DNA of 64,000 nucleotides from Celeribacter indicus (lineage in GTDB: Bacteria > Pseudomonadota > Alphaproteobacteria > Rhodobacterales > Rhodobacteraceae), in the NCBI RefSeq assembly GCF_000819565.1, contig NZ_CP004393.1:2728001-2792000 (forward strand). Reading direction: 5' to 3'. Below are positions 1 through 8,765 of the stretch, in pieces. A program made the translations under genes and the position numbers. The number at the start of each line of letters is the position of its first letter. Positions within the stretch are counted from its first letter, which is position 1. A model generated the notes under the pieces. That model was not told the origin of the DNA and did no database searches. It saw nothing but the letters and a program-made list of their open reading frames with translations.

Positions 1-1709
1 ACCGCGAGGCCGGTCATGGTCCGCTCGCCCACAGGGGCCGAGGCCAGCGAGGTCAGTGCCGTCCAGATATGTTCCTTCACATCCGGAGTGATCTGGATGT
101 TCTCGCGCGTCAGGATGGCGACGATCCAGTCAGCCGCCCAGGCACGCTCCGACGTCTCGTGAATGCGGGCCAGCGGCTGTAGCGAGACGGAGTTCTCGTC
201 CGCGTCGGTCAGCTCTCCGCCGAGGTCATGCCAGTCGCCGCCCATGGCGAGCGAGGCGGCACGGATCGAACCGCCGAAGTCGAAGGCGAAGACCTGGCTG
301 CGCGGATACCGCCGAAACTGAAGCGCCATCAGTGCCAGCAGCACGGACTTGCCCGCCCCAGTCGGGCCCACGACGAGGGTGTGACCAACATCGCCGACAT
401 GAAGAGAAAACCGGAACGGGGTAGAGCCTTCGGTCCTGGCGTAGAGCAATGGAGAGTCGCCGAAATGCTCATCCTTTTCCGGCCCCGCCCAGACCGCCGA
501 AAGCGGAATCATATGGGCAAGATTCAATGTGCTGATCGGTGGCTGGCGGACATTGGCATAGGCATGTCCGGGCAGACTTCCGAGCCAGGCATCGACCGCA
601 TTGACCGTCTCGACCATGACGCTGAAATCGCGGGACTGGACGATCTTCTCGACCAGCCGCAGCTTCTCGTCGGCGCGGCGGACGTCCTCGTCCCAGACCG
701 TGATCGTGGCCGTGACATAGGCCATGCCAGCCACATCCGCGCCGAGTTCCTGCAGGGCCATGTCCGCATCAGCGGCCTTGTTCGCGGCATCTGTATCGAC
801 CAGCGCGGATTGCTCGTTGGTCATCACCTCCTTGAGGATCGCGGCGATGCTCTTACGCTTGGCAAACCACTGACGACGTATCCGGGTCAGCAGCTTGGTT
901 GCATCCAGCTTGTCTATGAGGATGGCCCGGGTCGACCAGCGATAGGGAAAGGCCACCCGGTTCAGCTCGTCGAGCAGGCCCGGGGTCGTGGCGCCGGGAA
1001 AGCCGGTAATCGTCAGAACGCGGAGGTGATGATCACCCAGACGCGGCTCCAGCCCACCGGCCAGCGGCTGGTCGGGTAAGAGCGCGTCGAGATAGACGGG
1101 CACCTCGGGCACGCGCACGCGATGCCGGTTGGTCGAGATCGTCGAATGCAGGTAGGTGAGCGTAGCGGCGTCATCGAGCCAGTGGCAGTCCGGCATGAAG
1201 CCGTCGAGCAGCGCCAGCACGCGATCGGTACGGTCGATGAAACCGCGCACCTGTTCCCAGGGGTTCACACCTGAGGTTTCGCGGCCCTCATAGAGCCAGG
1301 ATTCTGAACGTGCTGCATCCTCGGCGGGCGGGAGCCAGAGGAGGGTCAGGAAATAGCTGGATACGAAGTGGCTCCCCTCGTCCTCGAAATCGGCCTTGCG
1401 CTCGGCATCGACCAGCGCGGAAGCCGCATCCGGGAAGGTGCTCAGCGGATAGGTCGAGGCCTCGGAGCGCTGTGCTTCCACGAAGATCGCCCACCCGGAC
1501 CCGAGGCGGCGGAAGGCGTTGTTCAGCCGTCCTGCCACCGCGACCAGTTCGGCCGCGACGGCACTGTCGAGATCGGGACCCCGAAATTTCGCCGTCCTCT
1601 GAAACGAGCCGTCCTTGTTGAGGACCACGCCCTCCCCGACCAGCGCCACCCAGGGCAGGTAGTCGGCAAGACGCGACGCGGTGCGGCGGTATTCTGCGAG
1701 TTTCATCAT
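1..1709 (-). CDS. trbE: TrbE conjugal transfer ATPase (VirB4 family), C-terminus beyond window
   Basis: VirB4-class ATPase that powers assembly of the mating-pair type IV secretion channel at the inner membrane. The reading frame opens with two consecutive ATG codons (1709 and 1706; MMKLAEYRR) and stays open to the left edge, giving about 569 residues of a protein usually near 800. The start matches typical TrbE (a GVVLNKDGSFQR stretch), and a Walker A motif GPTGAGKS lies near positions 345-370. It is the last visible gene of the trbB-trbC-trbD-trbE run, 6 bases after trbD. The partial state is due only to the window edge. Confidence 0.95.
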   Translation of the reverse strand, partial: MMKLAEYRRTASRLADYLPWVALVGEGVVLNKDGSFQRTAKFRGPDLDSAVAAELVAVAGRLNNAFRRLGSGWAIFVEAQRSEASTYPLSTFPDAASALVDAERKADFEDEGSHFVSSYFLTLLWLPPAEDAARSESWLYEGRETSGVNPWEQVRGFIDRTDRVLALLDGFMPDCHWLDDAATLTYLHSTISTNRHRVRVPEVPVYLDALLPDQPLAGGLEPRLGDHHLRVLTITGFPGATTPGLLDELNRVAFPYRWSTRAILIDKLDATKLLTRIRRQWFAKRKSIAAILKEVMTNEQSALVDTDAANKAADADMALQELGADVAGMAYVTATITVWDEDVRRADEKLRLVEKIVQSRDFSVMVETVNAVDAWLGSLPGHAYANVRQPPISTLNLAHMIPLSAVWAGPEKDEHFGDSPLLYARTEGSTPFRFSLHVGDVGHTLVVGPTGAGKSVLLALMALQFRRYPRSQVFAFDFGGSIRAASLAMGGDWHDLGGELTDADENSVSLQPLARIHETSERAWAADWIVAILTRENIQITPDVKEHIWTALTSLASAPVGERTMTGLA

Positions 1710-1715
1710 GGGAGT

Positions 1716-1997
1716 TCACACCGAGAGATGACCGGGAATGCGCAAATGGCGGCGGGCGACCTCGACGAAGAGCGGATCGCGCCTGGCCGCCCAGACAGCA
1801 GCGATGTGGCCGACGGCCCAGATCAGGATCCCTACAAGCCAGAGCTGAAGCCCGAGGCCGACCGCACCGGCGAGCGTGCCATTCAGAATGGCAACCGAGC
1901 GCGGTGCGCCGCCGAGCAGGATCGGCTCGGTCAGCGCACGGTGAACCGGCACGCTGAACCCCGGCACCGCGTCGAGGGCCTCAAAACTCACCGCCAT
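1716..1997 (-). CDS. trbD: TrbD conjugal transfer protein
   Basis: Small inner-membrane component of the Trb mating-pair apparatus (VirB3-like), 93 residues. The N-terminal part contains VPVHRALTEPILLGGAPR, characteristic of TrbD, followed by a pair of hydrophobic segments (about residues 38-70). The start codon shares one base with the trbC stop, and trbE follows after 6 bases, so translation is probably coupled along the operon. Identification rests on family-typical sequence plus position between trbC and trbE. Confidence 0.93.
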   Translation of the reverse strand: MAVSFEALDAVPGFSVPVHRALTEPILLGGAPRSVAILNGTLAGAVGLGLQLWLVGILIWAVGHIAAVWAARRDPLFVEVARRHLRIPGHLSV

Positions 1998-2329
1998 CAG
2001 ATCAGCGCTCCGCCACCGAAGCTGAAGAAGCTCAGGAAGAAGGACGAGGCCGCAAAGGCGATGGAAATCCCGAATACGATCTGGATCAGCCGCCGGAAGC
2101 CACCGCCGGTATCGCCGAAGGCCAGCGTCAGACCGGTGACGATGATGATGATCACCGCCACGATCTTGGCCACCGGCCCCTCGACGGAGTCGAGGATGGA
2201 TTGCAGAGGCGCTTCCCAGGGCATGGAAGAACCGGAGGCATGAGCGGCCGGGGCGATGAACAGGCTGACATAGGTGGCGGTGGCCGCAGTGGCGATGTGG
2301 CGCCGAATGCGCAGGGTGTGACGGATCAT
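1997..2329 (-). CDS. trbC: TrbC/VirB2 family pilin precursor
   Basis: Major pilin-like subunit of the conjugative type IV secretion system, 110 residues. There is a basic N-terminus and a long signal region ending near AHA (about residue 31), then two hydrophobic helices (residues about 54-74 and 85-105) separated by a short glycine-rich loop, the usual VirB2/TrbC arrangement. Its ATG overlaps the trbB stop by 4 bases and its stop overlaps the trbD start, consistent with a tightly coupled trb operon. Confidence 0.92.
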   Translation of the reverse strand: MIRHTLRIRRHIATAATATYVSLFIAPAAHASGSSMPWEAPLQSILDSVEGPVAKIVAVIIIIVTGLTLAFGDTGGGFRRLIQIVFGISIAFAASSFFLSFFSFGGGALI

Positions 2330-3321
2330 TCGAGGTCTCCTGGTTCGTGAGTAGTGGGTTCTGAAATGACAGGTGAAATCCGGTAGTCGCCGTCCGGCCC
2401 GAGGCCCTTGACGCGGGCGAGTTCAGCCAGACGCCGTGCGGACCCTCGACCGGCCAATACAGCGACGAAGTCGATGGTCTCCGCGATCATGGCGCGGGGC
2501 ACGGTGACGACGGCTTCCTGGATGAGCTGTTCGAGACGACGCAGCGCGCCGATCCCGGTACCGGCATGGACGGTGCCAATGCCGCCGGGATGTCCCGTGC
2601 CCCAGGCCTTGAGAAGGTCCAGCGCCTCGGCGCCACGCACCTCACCGATCGGAATACGATCGGGGCGCAGACGCAGCGAGGAGCGCACCAGGTCGGACAG
2701 GCTGGCAACACCGTCCTTGGTACGCATCGCCACGAGGTTCGGCGCGGCGCATTGCAGTTCTCGGGTGTCCTCGATGATCACGACGCGATCAGAGGTCTTG
2801 GCCACCTCGGCGAGCAGCGCATTGGTCAGCGTGGTCTTGCCGGTCGAGGTCCCACCAGCCACCAGGATATTGGCACGGGTCGCAACTGCTTGGCGCAGCG
2901 CCTCGGCCTGCGTCGGGGTCATGATCCCAGCAGAGACATAGTCGTCGAGCGTGAACACAGCGACAGCGGGCTTGCGGATGGCGAAGGCCGGGGCTGCGAC
3001 GACGGGTGGCAGGAGCCCCTCGAAACGCTCGCCTGTTTCCGGAAGCTCCGCAGAGACTCGCGGGGACTGGCTATGAACTTCGACGCCAACATGATGGGCG
3101 ACCAGCCGAACGATGCGCTCGCCATCGGCTGCGCTGAGCGTCTTGCCGCTGTCTGCCAGCCCCTCGGAAAGTCGGTCGATCCAGAGCCGCCCATCGGGGT
3201 TGAGCATCACCTCGACGATCATGGGGTCGTCCAGAAACCCGGCGATCGCCGGCCCGAGCGCGGTGCGCAGCATCCGCGCGCCTCTCCGGATCACCTCTGG
3301 TCTCTGATCGTTCTTTGCCAT
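2326..3321 (-). CDS. trbB: TrbB conjugal transfer ATPase (VirB11 family)
   Basis: Hexameric VirB11-type secretion ATPase, 331 residues. Walker A GGTSTGKT lies at residues 156-163, followed by VIIEDTREL (Asp box) and a [12 protein letters not shown] histidine box. The N-terminus ([18 protein letters not shown]) is typical of TrbB. It is the first gene of the trb run. In related elements copG and traG lie directly upstream, but here they are about 14 kb away (copG at 17.8 kb), separated by a stress island on both strands. Transcription of trb must therefore start within 3322-3783 or read through. Confidence 0.95.
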   Translation of the reverse strand: MAKNDQRPEVIRRGARMLRTALGPAIAGFLDDPMIVEVMLNPDGRLWIDRLSEGLADSGKTLSAADGERIVRLVAHHVGVEVHSQSPRVSAELPETGERFEGLLPPVVAAPAFAIRKPAVAVFTLDDYVSAGIMTPTQAEALRQAVATRANILVAGGTSTGKTTLTNALLAEVAKTSDRVVIIEDTRELQCAAPNLVAMRTKDGVASLSDLVRSSLRLRPDRIPIGEVRGAEALDLLKAWGTGHPGGIGTVHAGTGIGALRRLEQLIQEAVVTVPRAMIAETIDFVAVLAGRGSARRLAELARVKGLGPDGDYRISPVISEPTTHEPGDLE

Positions 3322-3783
3322 GCCGGCCCCGTTCCCTTACGGGCGCCTCCAACAGGCGGCCCTGGATCGGGGTCGATTAAGAAAGTCGTAAATGCCTACG
3401 GCTCAACAGGTTTCCGCGGGGCGTAGTAGCGTGGCGTGCAAAGACAGGAAAACGGCGGAATGATCCTCAGATCCACTCTAGGAGGAAGGCGTCGCGGCCA
3501 CCGTCATGAGAACATGGCGGTTTCGGGCGAAGACCGGCCGTTCTCCGCACCTGCGAACCGAGATGGACGTTTTGTTGATAGCGGCCATTCCACCGGACGA
3601 TAAAACCGGGGCGTTGCCGCATCTCCGCATGACCGCTCGGAGCCCATTTCGACCGATGCTGCGATCGGCACGAATGTCAGCTCATTTTTTGCGACCACAA
3701 GCGGAGACCAAACAGGCTATGCTAGCTACAGCGAGATGCGTTCGTCTTCGTACAGTTGCCGCTATGTGAAATAGATATTGGAA
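3322..3783. other. Left junction of the stress island (no gene seen)
   Basis: A 460-base stretch between trbB and the MFS gene, which diverge from it. I see no convincing gene; short open frames here have no recognisable product. Part of it (about 3500-3700) resembles the short intergenic repeats scattered in Rhodobacterales genomes. GATAGCGGCCATT at about 3577-3589 recurs with one mismatch at the other island end (GATAGCTGCCATT, about 17579-17591). It must contain the trbB promoter if the displaced trb operon is expressed. Confidence 0.4.
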
Positions 3784-5040
3784 ATGCTTCGGATTCCTCT
3801 TAGATATCTCTCGATCCTCGTCAGCGTCGCCCTGCTGGTTATCGGTAACGGCCTTCAACAGACGCTGGTCGGTCTGCGCGCGGGCATCGAAGGATATGCC
3901 GAAGAAACGGTCGGCGTGATGATGTCGGCCTATTTCGTCGGGTTTGTATTCGCCTCGATTCAGGCGCCGCGGGTGATCCAGCGGGTCGGGCATATCCGCG
4001 CCTTCGCTGCTTTCGCTTCGGCCGCGTCTGCCTTTGCGCTTTGCTTTGCGATCTTCGTCTCGCCGCCGGTCTGGATCGCGCTCAGGGTTGCACAGGGTGC
4101 TTGTTGGGCCGGGCTGATCATCATCGTGGAAAGCTGGCTCAATGCCTCAGCGGAACGCAGTTGGCGCGGACGTGTGCTCGCGATCTATTCCATCGTGATG
4201 TACGCGGCCTGGGCGGCGAGCCAGCCGATGGTCGGACTGGCGCCGACATCGGGCTTCGTTCTTTTCGCCGTCGTGTCGATCTGCCTGTCACTGGCACTGG
4301 TCCCGATCACGCTCAGCCGCGCGGGCGGTCCGGGCGTCGTGCTTGCAACGCGCCTGGAACTGAAGCGCCTCTTCGCGATCTCGCCGACGGCCCTTGCTGG
4401 GGCCTTTGTATTGGGCGCAACGGTCGCGGCCTTTTTCGGGATGGCGCCGGTGGCGAGCCAGCAGGCCGGCTTCACAGATACTCAGACCGGCACAATCCTC
4501 TCGGCGGCCCTGATCGGGGCTCTGGTCTTGCAATGGCCTTTGGGCTGGCTGTCGGACAAGGCCGATCGCCGTCTCATCATCCTCTGCAGCAGCCTCGCCG
4601 GTCTTCTCGCCGCACTTCTGCTCGGCCTGCTCCTGTCGAGTGCTGCGCAGATAGTTGCGGTTGTATTGTCCTTCGTTCTAGGCGGCACGCTTCTGCCGCT
4701 TTATTCGGTCTGTCTGGCCGAGGTGAACGACCGGATCGACGAGGGCGAGCTGATTGCCGCGGCGAGCGGCTTTGTGTTGGTTTACGGGGTCGGCTCCGCC
4801 GCCGGACCGTTCGCGGCAAGCGTGACGATGGGATGGGTGGGACCGTCCGGCCTGTTCTACTTCATCGTTGCGATCCTGGGCCTGTTCGCAGCCTACGGCA
4901 CCTTGCGTATCCGGCTTCGGGAAAAGACCGTCATCGCGGACAAGCAGCCCTACGTCGCCACGCCCAGCACCAGCCACGCGGCATTGCCATTGCATCCGGA
5001 CGCGCAGGATCGGGCCACAGGAGAACCCGCGCCGCGGTGA
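3784..5040 (+). CDS. MFS transporter
   Basis: Major facilitator superfamily inner-membrane transporter, about 418 residues with roughly 12 hydrophobic segments. The loop WLSDKADRRLIIL, after the seventh segment or so, resembles the GxxxDRxGRR signature of MFS carriers. Substrate unknown; the overall look is that of the YcaD/sugar-efflux-like branch. I chose the ATG at 3784; a TTG two codons upstream (3778) is the alternative, and neither has a clear Shine-Dalgarno. It converges on ftsH, the stops being only 6 bases apart. It may be the first gene of the island or a passenger beside it. Confidence 0.82.
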   Translation: MLRIPLRYLSILVSVALLVIGNGLQQTLVGLRAGIEGYAEETVGVMMSAYFVGFVFASIQAPRVIQRVGHIRAFAAFASAASAFALCFAIFVSPPVWIALRVAQGACWAGLIIIVESWLNASAERSWRGRVLAIYSIVMYAAWAASQPMVGLAPTSGFVLFAVVSICLSLALVPITLSRAGGPGVVLATRLELKRLFAISPTALAGAFVLGATVAAFFGMAPVASQQAGFTDTQTGTILSAALIGALVLQWPLGWLSDKADRRLIILCSSLAGLLAALLLGLLLSSAAQIVAVVLSFVLGGTLLPLYSVCLAEVNDRIDEGELIAAASGFVLVYGVGSAAGPFAASVTMGWVGPSGLFYFIVAILGLFAAYGTLRIRLREKTVIADKQPYVATPSTSHAALPLHPDAQDRATGEPAPR

Positions 5041-5046
5041 TCTGTT

Positions 5047-6879
5047 TCACGCTGCCTCGGCCGGCTGTTTGACGCCGTCGGCGATCCGCTTCAGATCCGC
5101 GTCTTCCAGCGTCTCGCGCTCCAGCAGTTCGGCCGAAGAGCTTTCCAGCAACGCGCGGTTCTCGTCCAGAAGCGCGAGTGTGCGCTCGAAAATGCTGTCG
5201 ATCACGTCCTTTACCGCCTGATCCATGCGTTCGGCAGTGGCGTCGCTGTAGCGACGATTCAGCCACGAGCCCTGGTCGCCCTGACCCAGGAAATTGCCAC
5301 GTTCGGTGTCGTAGGCCACGTGGCCCAGTTCGTCGTCCATGCCGTAGCGCGCCACCATCGACCGCGCGATGTCGGTGGCGCGGGCGAGATCGTCGGAGGC
5401 GCCGGTCGAAAGGTGGCCATAGATGATCTTTTCCGCCGCGCGGCCGCCCAGCAGGACGGCGATCTTGTTCTCCAGCTCCTCGCGGGTCATCAGGTAACGG
5501 TCCTCGGTCGGCCGCTGGATCGTGTAGCCGAGTGCGCCGATGCCGCGCGGGATGATGGAGACCTTGTGCACTTCGTCCACGCCCGGCAGGGCCATGCCGA
5601 CGATGGCGTGCCCCATCTCGTGATGGGCGACGATCTCGCGCTCCTTCTCATTCAGCCGACGGTTCTTCTTTTCCAGCCCGGCGACGATGCGCTCTACCGC
5701 TTGCGTGAAATCCTGCATCTCGACGTGGGTAGCCCGGCGCCGTGTCGCCATCAGTGCGGCCTCGTTCACCAGGTTTGCTAGGTCCGCGCCGGAAAACCCC
5801 GTGGTCAGCGCCGCGATCTGGTCCGGGTCGACGCCATCGGCCACCTTGATCTTCTTCATGTGCACTTCGAGAATCTGCACCCGCCCGGCGCGGTCGGGGC
5901 GGTCCACCAGCACCTGCCGGTCGAAACGGCCCGCGCGCAGCAACGCCGGGTCGAGGATTTCGGGCCGGTTCGTTGCGGCCAGCAGAACGACGCCCTCGGT
6001 CGGATCGAAACCGTCGAGTTCGGTCAGAAGCTGGTTCAACGTCTGCTCGCGTTCGTCATGGCCCCCGCCGGGATGCTGGCCCGCGGCGCGGGACCGGCCA
6101 AGCGCGTCCAATTCGTCCACGAAAATGATGGCCGGCGCTGCCTTCCTCGCCTGCTCGAAGAGGTCGCGTACCCGCGCGGCGCCGACGCCCACGAACATCT
6201 CCACGAATTCCGAGCCGGATATCGAGTAGAAAGGCACGCCCGCCTCGCCGGCAACGGCCTTGGCCAGCAACGTCTTGCCGGTGCCGGGCGGGCCGACGAG
6301 AAGCACGCCCTTGGGCATCCGCGCGCCCAGGCCGCCGTAATGCTCGGGGTCCTTCAGGAACTCGACGATCTCTTCAAGTTCCTGCTTGGCCTCGTCCACG
6401 CCCGCCACATCGTCGAAACCGACCTTGGTGTCGCTCTCGACATAGATCTTGGCCTTGCTCTTGCCGATCGACATGAAGCCGCCCATCCCCTGCCGCTCGG
6501 CGAACTTGCGGATGAAGAAAATCCAGATGCCGACGAAGACAAGCGCCGGCAGCACCCAGGATAGCAGCGTTGTGAGCCAGGTGTTCTCGACCGCCCCGGT
6601 ATAGGTGATATCGGCCTCTTCAAGACGCTCGATCATGTCGGCGGGCACGGTGGTGGCGACAAAACCGGTCTTGCCGTCCTGCGGCTCGCTGAACGTGCCG
6701 CGGATCGTATCGCTGCCGATCACGACTTCCTCGATGACACCCTCACCGAGATAATCCTCGAACTGGCTGTAGGGGATTGCGGCAATGGTCTGGGACTGCA
6801 CCCAGAGATCGCGAAGCAGAACGACCCCGAAGATCGCGAGCAGGACATACCAGAAATTGATCTGTGTTTTCTTGTCCAT
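5047..6879 (-). CDS. ftsH: ATP-dependent zinc metalloprotease FtsH (island copy)
   Basis: Membrane-anchored AAA+ protease that degrades misfolded membrane and cytosolic proteins. Start at 6879 is preceded by an AGGAGG-type site; the frame is open further upstream, but that part lies in the intergenic region. The product has 610 residues: TM1 at about 10-25, a periplasmic domain, TM2 at about 105-123, Walker A GPPGTGKT at 196-203, Walker [11 protein letters not shown], an SRH with RAGRFDRQV, and the zinc site HEMGH at 420-424. Island FtsH copies are standard in transmissible stress-tolerance loci, in addition to the housekeeping gene. Here the gene is divergent from the hsp20-clpK operon. Confidence 0.95.
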   Translation of the reverse strand: MDKKTQINFWYVLLAIFGVVLLRDLWVQSQTIAAIPYSQFEDYLGEGVIEEVVIGSDTIRGTFSEPQDGKTGFVATTVPADMIERLEEADITYTGAVENTWLTTLLSWVLPALVFVGIWIFFIRKFAERQGMGGFMSIGKSKAKIYVESDTKVGFDDVAGVDEAKQELEEIVEFLKDPEHYGGLGARMPKGVLLVGPPGTGKTLLAKAVAGEAGVPFYSISGSEFVEMFVGVGAARVRDLFEQARKAAPAIIFVDELDALGRSRAAGQHPGGGHDEREQTLNQLLTELDGFDPTEGVVLLAATNRPEILDPALLRAGRFDRQVLVDRPDRAGRVQILEVHMKKIKVADGVDPDQIAALTTGFSGADLANLVNEAALMATRRRATHVEMQDFTQAVERIVAGLEKKNRRLNEKEREIVAHHEMGHAIVGMALPGVDEVHKVSIIPRGIGALGYTIQRPTEDRYLMTREELENKIAVLLGGRAAEKIIYGHLSTGASDDLARATDIARSMVARYGMDDELGHVAYDTERGNFLGQGDQGSWLNRRYSDATAERMDQAVKDVIDSIFERTLALLDENRALLESSSAELLERETLEDADLKRIADGVKQPAEAA

Positions 6880-7215
6880 TGGCGGCAATCCTCCTTTCTT
6901 GATGCTGCCAAACATAATTCCTGACACACCCTCTTGACAAGATTTTACGCCCTTCCCAAATGCTTGAGTGCGGGATGCCGCTGAATGGGTCCCGGAGATG
7001 TTGGTGAGATACGAGGCGTGTGCATGATGCAACGCTTCGGTCCCGTCATCGGCCGCGAGGTGCATCTGTTGGCCTTGCGTATCGAAACACGTGGTCGCCA
7101 TGCGTCTTCGTGCAGGCTCGCAACCGGGCCCCTCCCTTCGCGACAGTCCCGCAACGTGAAACGCGGTCCGCCCGCTGCGGACCCCCGATGTTGTGACCAG
7201 GAAGAGGAGGATACG
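6880..7215. promoter_or_regulatory. Divergent ftsH / hsp20 intergenic control region
   Basis: A 336-base spacer between divergent heat-shock genes. For ftsH, reading on the minus strand, TTGTCA (plus 6935-6940) and TTATGTT (plus 6911-6917) lie about 17 bases apart and fit a vegetative -35/-10 pair with a leader near 25 bases. No convincing RpoH-type element could be assigned for the hsp20 side, although the region must hold that promoter. Positions are by eye and not proven. Confidence 0.4.
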
Positions 7216-7662
7216 ATGCTGAACTACGGACTGTCCCAGGCGCAATGGGATCCCTTCGCGGAACTGCGCCAGCTTCAATCGCAGATGAACCGCATGTTCG
7301 AAGGCGGCGGGCGTAGCCAGCGTGCAAGCGATGGCAACTGGCCCCCGGTCAACATGTGGCTGGGCGACGAAAGCGTGGTCGTCACCGCCGAGATGCCCGG
7401 TGTGGGCAAGGACGACATCGACCTGACGGTGCGCGAGAACACCCTGATCATTTCGGGCAAGCGCAATCCGTCCACCGATGACGAAGATGCCGCATGGCAT
7501 CGTCGCGAGCGCCCGCATGGCGAGTTCTCACGTTCCGTCCGCCTGCCGCTGCGCGTTGATCCCGACAAGGTCGAGGCACGCGCGAAGAACGGCGTGCTGG
7601 AGATCGAGATGGGCCGCCCCGATGCGGAACGGCCGCGCAAGATCAAGGTCAAGGCAAGCTGA
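7216..7662 (+). CDS. hsp20: Small heat shock protein Hsp20, copy 1
   Basis: ATP-independent holdase of the alpha-crystallin family, 148 residues. The alpha-crystallin domain spans about residues 45-140, with the signature NGVLEIEMGRP and a C-terminal I-x-V motif (KIKV). The N-terminus (WDPFAELRQLQSQMNRMF) is typical of bacterial class A/B Hsp20. The ATG at 7216 follows a strong GAGGAGG site at 6-8 bases. It is the first of three tandem hsp20 genes leading into clpK. Confidence 0.95.
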   Translation: MLNYGLSQAQWDPFAELRQLQSQMNRMFEGGGRSQRASDGNWPPVNMWLGDESVVVTAEMPGVGKDDIDLTVRENTLIISGKRNPSTDDEDAAWHRRERPHGEFSRSVRLPLRVDPDKVEARAKNGVLEIEMGRPDAERPRKIKVKAS

Positions 7663-7689
7663 CAGCTGAAACGAGAGGAGGAAAGAACC

Positions 7690-8091
7690 ATGGCAAACGA
7701 AATGCAGAAAACCGGCGGCGATGTGGCCCGGTCCGAAGCGGAAGAAACCCGCGATACCGGCCCGACTTTCCGTCCCGCCACGGACATCTTCGAGAAGGAC
7801 GATGTGGTGACGCTGACCATCGACATGCCGGGCGTTGTCCCGGACAGCGTCGATGTCTCGGTCGAGAACCGCTCGCTCACGGTGCGGGGCACGATCGAGG
7901 CGCCCGTGCCCGAAGGCTATCGGCGCATCTATGCAGAATACGCGCCCGGCACCTTCGAGCGGGCCTTCAGCCTGCCCGACACCATCGACGCCGACAAGAT
8001 CGACGCCACCCATCGTGACGGCGTCCTCACGCTCACCCTGAAGAAGAGCGAGGCCGCCAAGCCGAAACAGATCAAGGTCAAGGCCGCCTGA
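7690..8091 (+). CDS. hsp20: Small heat shock protein Hsp20, copy 2
   Basis: Second tandem alpha-crystallin-family holdase, 133 residues. The crystallin domain covers about residues 30-125 (FRPATDIFEKDD start, DGVLTLTLKKS signature), with a C-terminal IKV. It is shorter at the N-terminus than its neighbours and lacks the WDPF-type start, so it is a divergent paralogue and not a recent duplicate. GAGAGGAGGAAAG precedes the ATG. The spacing of 27 bases from copy 1 and 31 bases to copy 3 indicates one transcript. Confidence 0.95.
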   Translation: MANEMQKTGGDVARSEAEETRDTGPTFRPATDIFEKDDVVTLTIDMPGVVPDSVDVSVENRSLTVRGTIEAPVPEGYRRIYAEYAPGTFERAFSLPDTIDADKIDATHRDGVLTLTLKKSEAAKPKQIKVKAA

Positions 8092-8128
8092 GGCGACCCG
8101 GACCGAAACAGGAAAGGAGGAAATGACA

Positions 8129-8611
8129 ATGGCATTCAGCGATCTCATTCCCTGGGGCCGCGACCGCAACCAGCCGTCCGGCCGACGCAATGAAGACGAC
8201 AACCCCTTGATGTCGCTCCAGCGCGACCTCAACCGCGTGTTCGAGGATTTCTGGAGCCGGTTCGACAGCCCATTCGGCAGCATGGCCACCAATGGGCCGC
8301 GCACCGACATCTCGGAAACCGACGAGGCGATGCTGGTCTCGGTCGATCTGCCCGGCCTCGACGACAAGGATGTCGAGGTGAACGTCACCGACGACATGCT
8401 TACGATCCGCGGCGAGCGCGAGGAGAAGGCCGAGAAGGATGGCTTCACCTCGCAGTCCCGGCGCAGCTTCCACCGGATGATCCCGGTGCCGCCGGGCGTG
8501 GACGCCGAAAAGGCCGAGGCGGAGTTCAAGCGCGGCGTGCTGACCGTGACCCTGCCCAAGACCGAGGAGGCCAAGGCGCGCGTCAAGCGGATCGACGTCA
8601 AGTCCGGCTGA
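8129..8611 (+). CDS. hsp20: Small heat shock protein Hsp20, copy 3
   Basis: Third tandem Hsp20, 160 residues from the ATG at 8129. An earlier ATG at 8123 lies only 2 bases after GGAGG, so the second ATG, 8 bases from that site, is the better start. The N-terminus has LMSLQRDLNRVFEDFW; the crystallin domain follows at about residues 55-150, with RGVLTVTLPKT and a C-terminal RIDV. It belongs to the HspA/IbpA-like group found beside clpK in stress-tolerance islands. Confidence 0.95.
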   Translation: MAFSDLIPWGRDRNQPSGRRNEDDNPLMSLQRDLNRVFEDFWSRFDSPFGSMATNGPRTDISETDEAMLVSVDLPGLDDKDVEVNVTDDMLTIRGEREEKAEKDGFTSQSRRSFHRMIPVPPGVDAEKAEAEFKRGVLTVTLPKTEEAKARVKRIDVKSG

Positions 8612-8620
8612 CTTGGCTAG

Positions 8621-8644
8621 GGGCGCGGGGATTTGTCCGCGCCC
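8621..8644 (+). terminator. GC-rich hairpin between hsp20 copy 3 and clpK
   Basis: Ten bases after the third hsp20 stop, GGGCGCGG and CCGCGCCC form a perfect 8-bp stem around an 8-base loop. No uridine run follows directly, so it may be an attenuator or an mRNA-end stabiliser and not a full terminator. It would make hsp20 transcripts more abundant than the clpK message. The next 120 bases up to clpK include an AT-rich part (about 8725-8750) that could hold a secondary promoter. Confidence 0.45.
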
Positions 8645-8765
8645 TGACTCGCCCCATTTCACTGCTCGGCGTGTCGCTAACCGCCACATTTTGATGCCGG
8701 TCAAGGCAAGGCTCCACAACTTTGAATAAAATTGCGCCATAGCAAATAGTCAGGAGGAAGACAGG

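Noticed and set aside
6880..7518. N-terminal extension of FtsH upstream to 7518
   Set aside because: It would run through the promoter region and into the first hsp20 gene; the ATG at 6879 has a strong ribosome site and begins a normal FtsH N-terminus.
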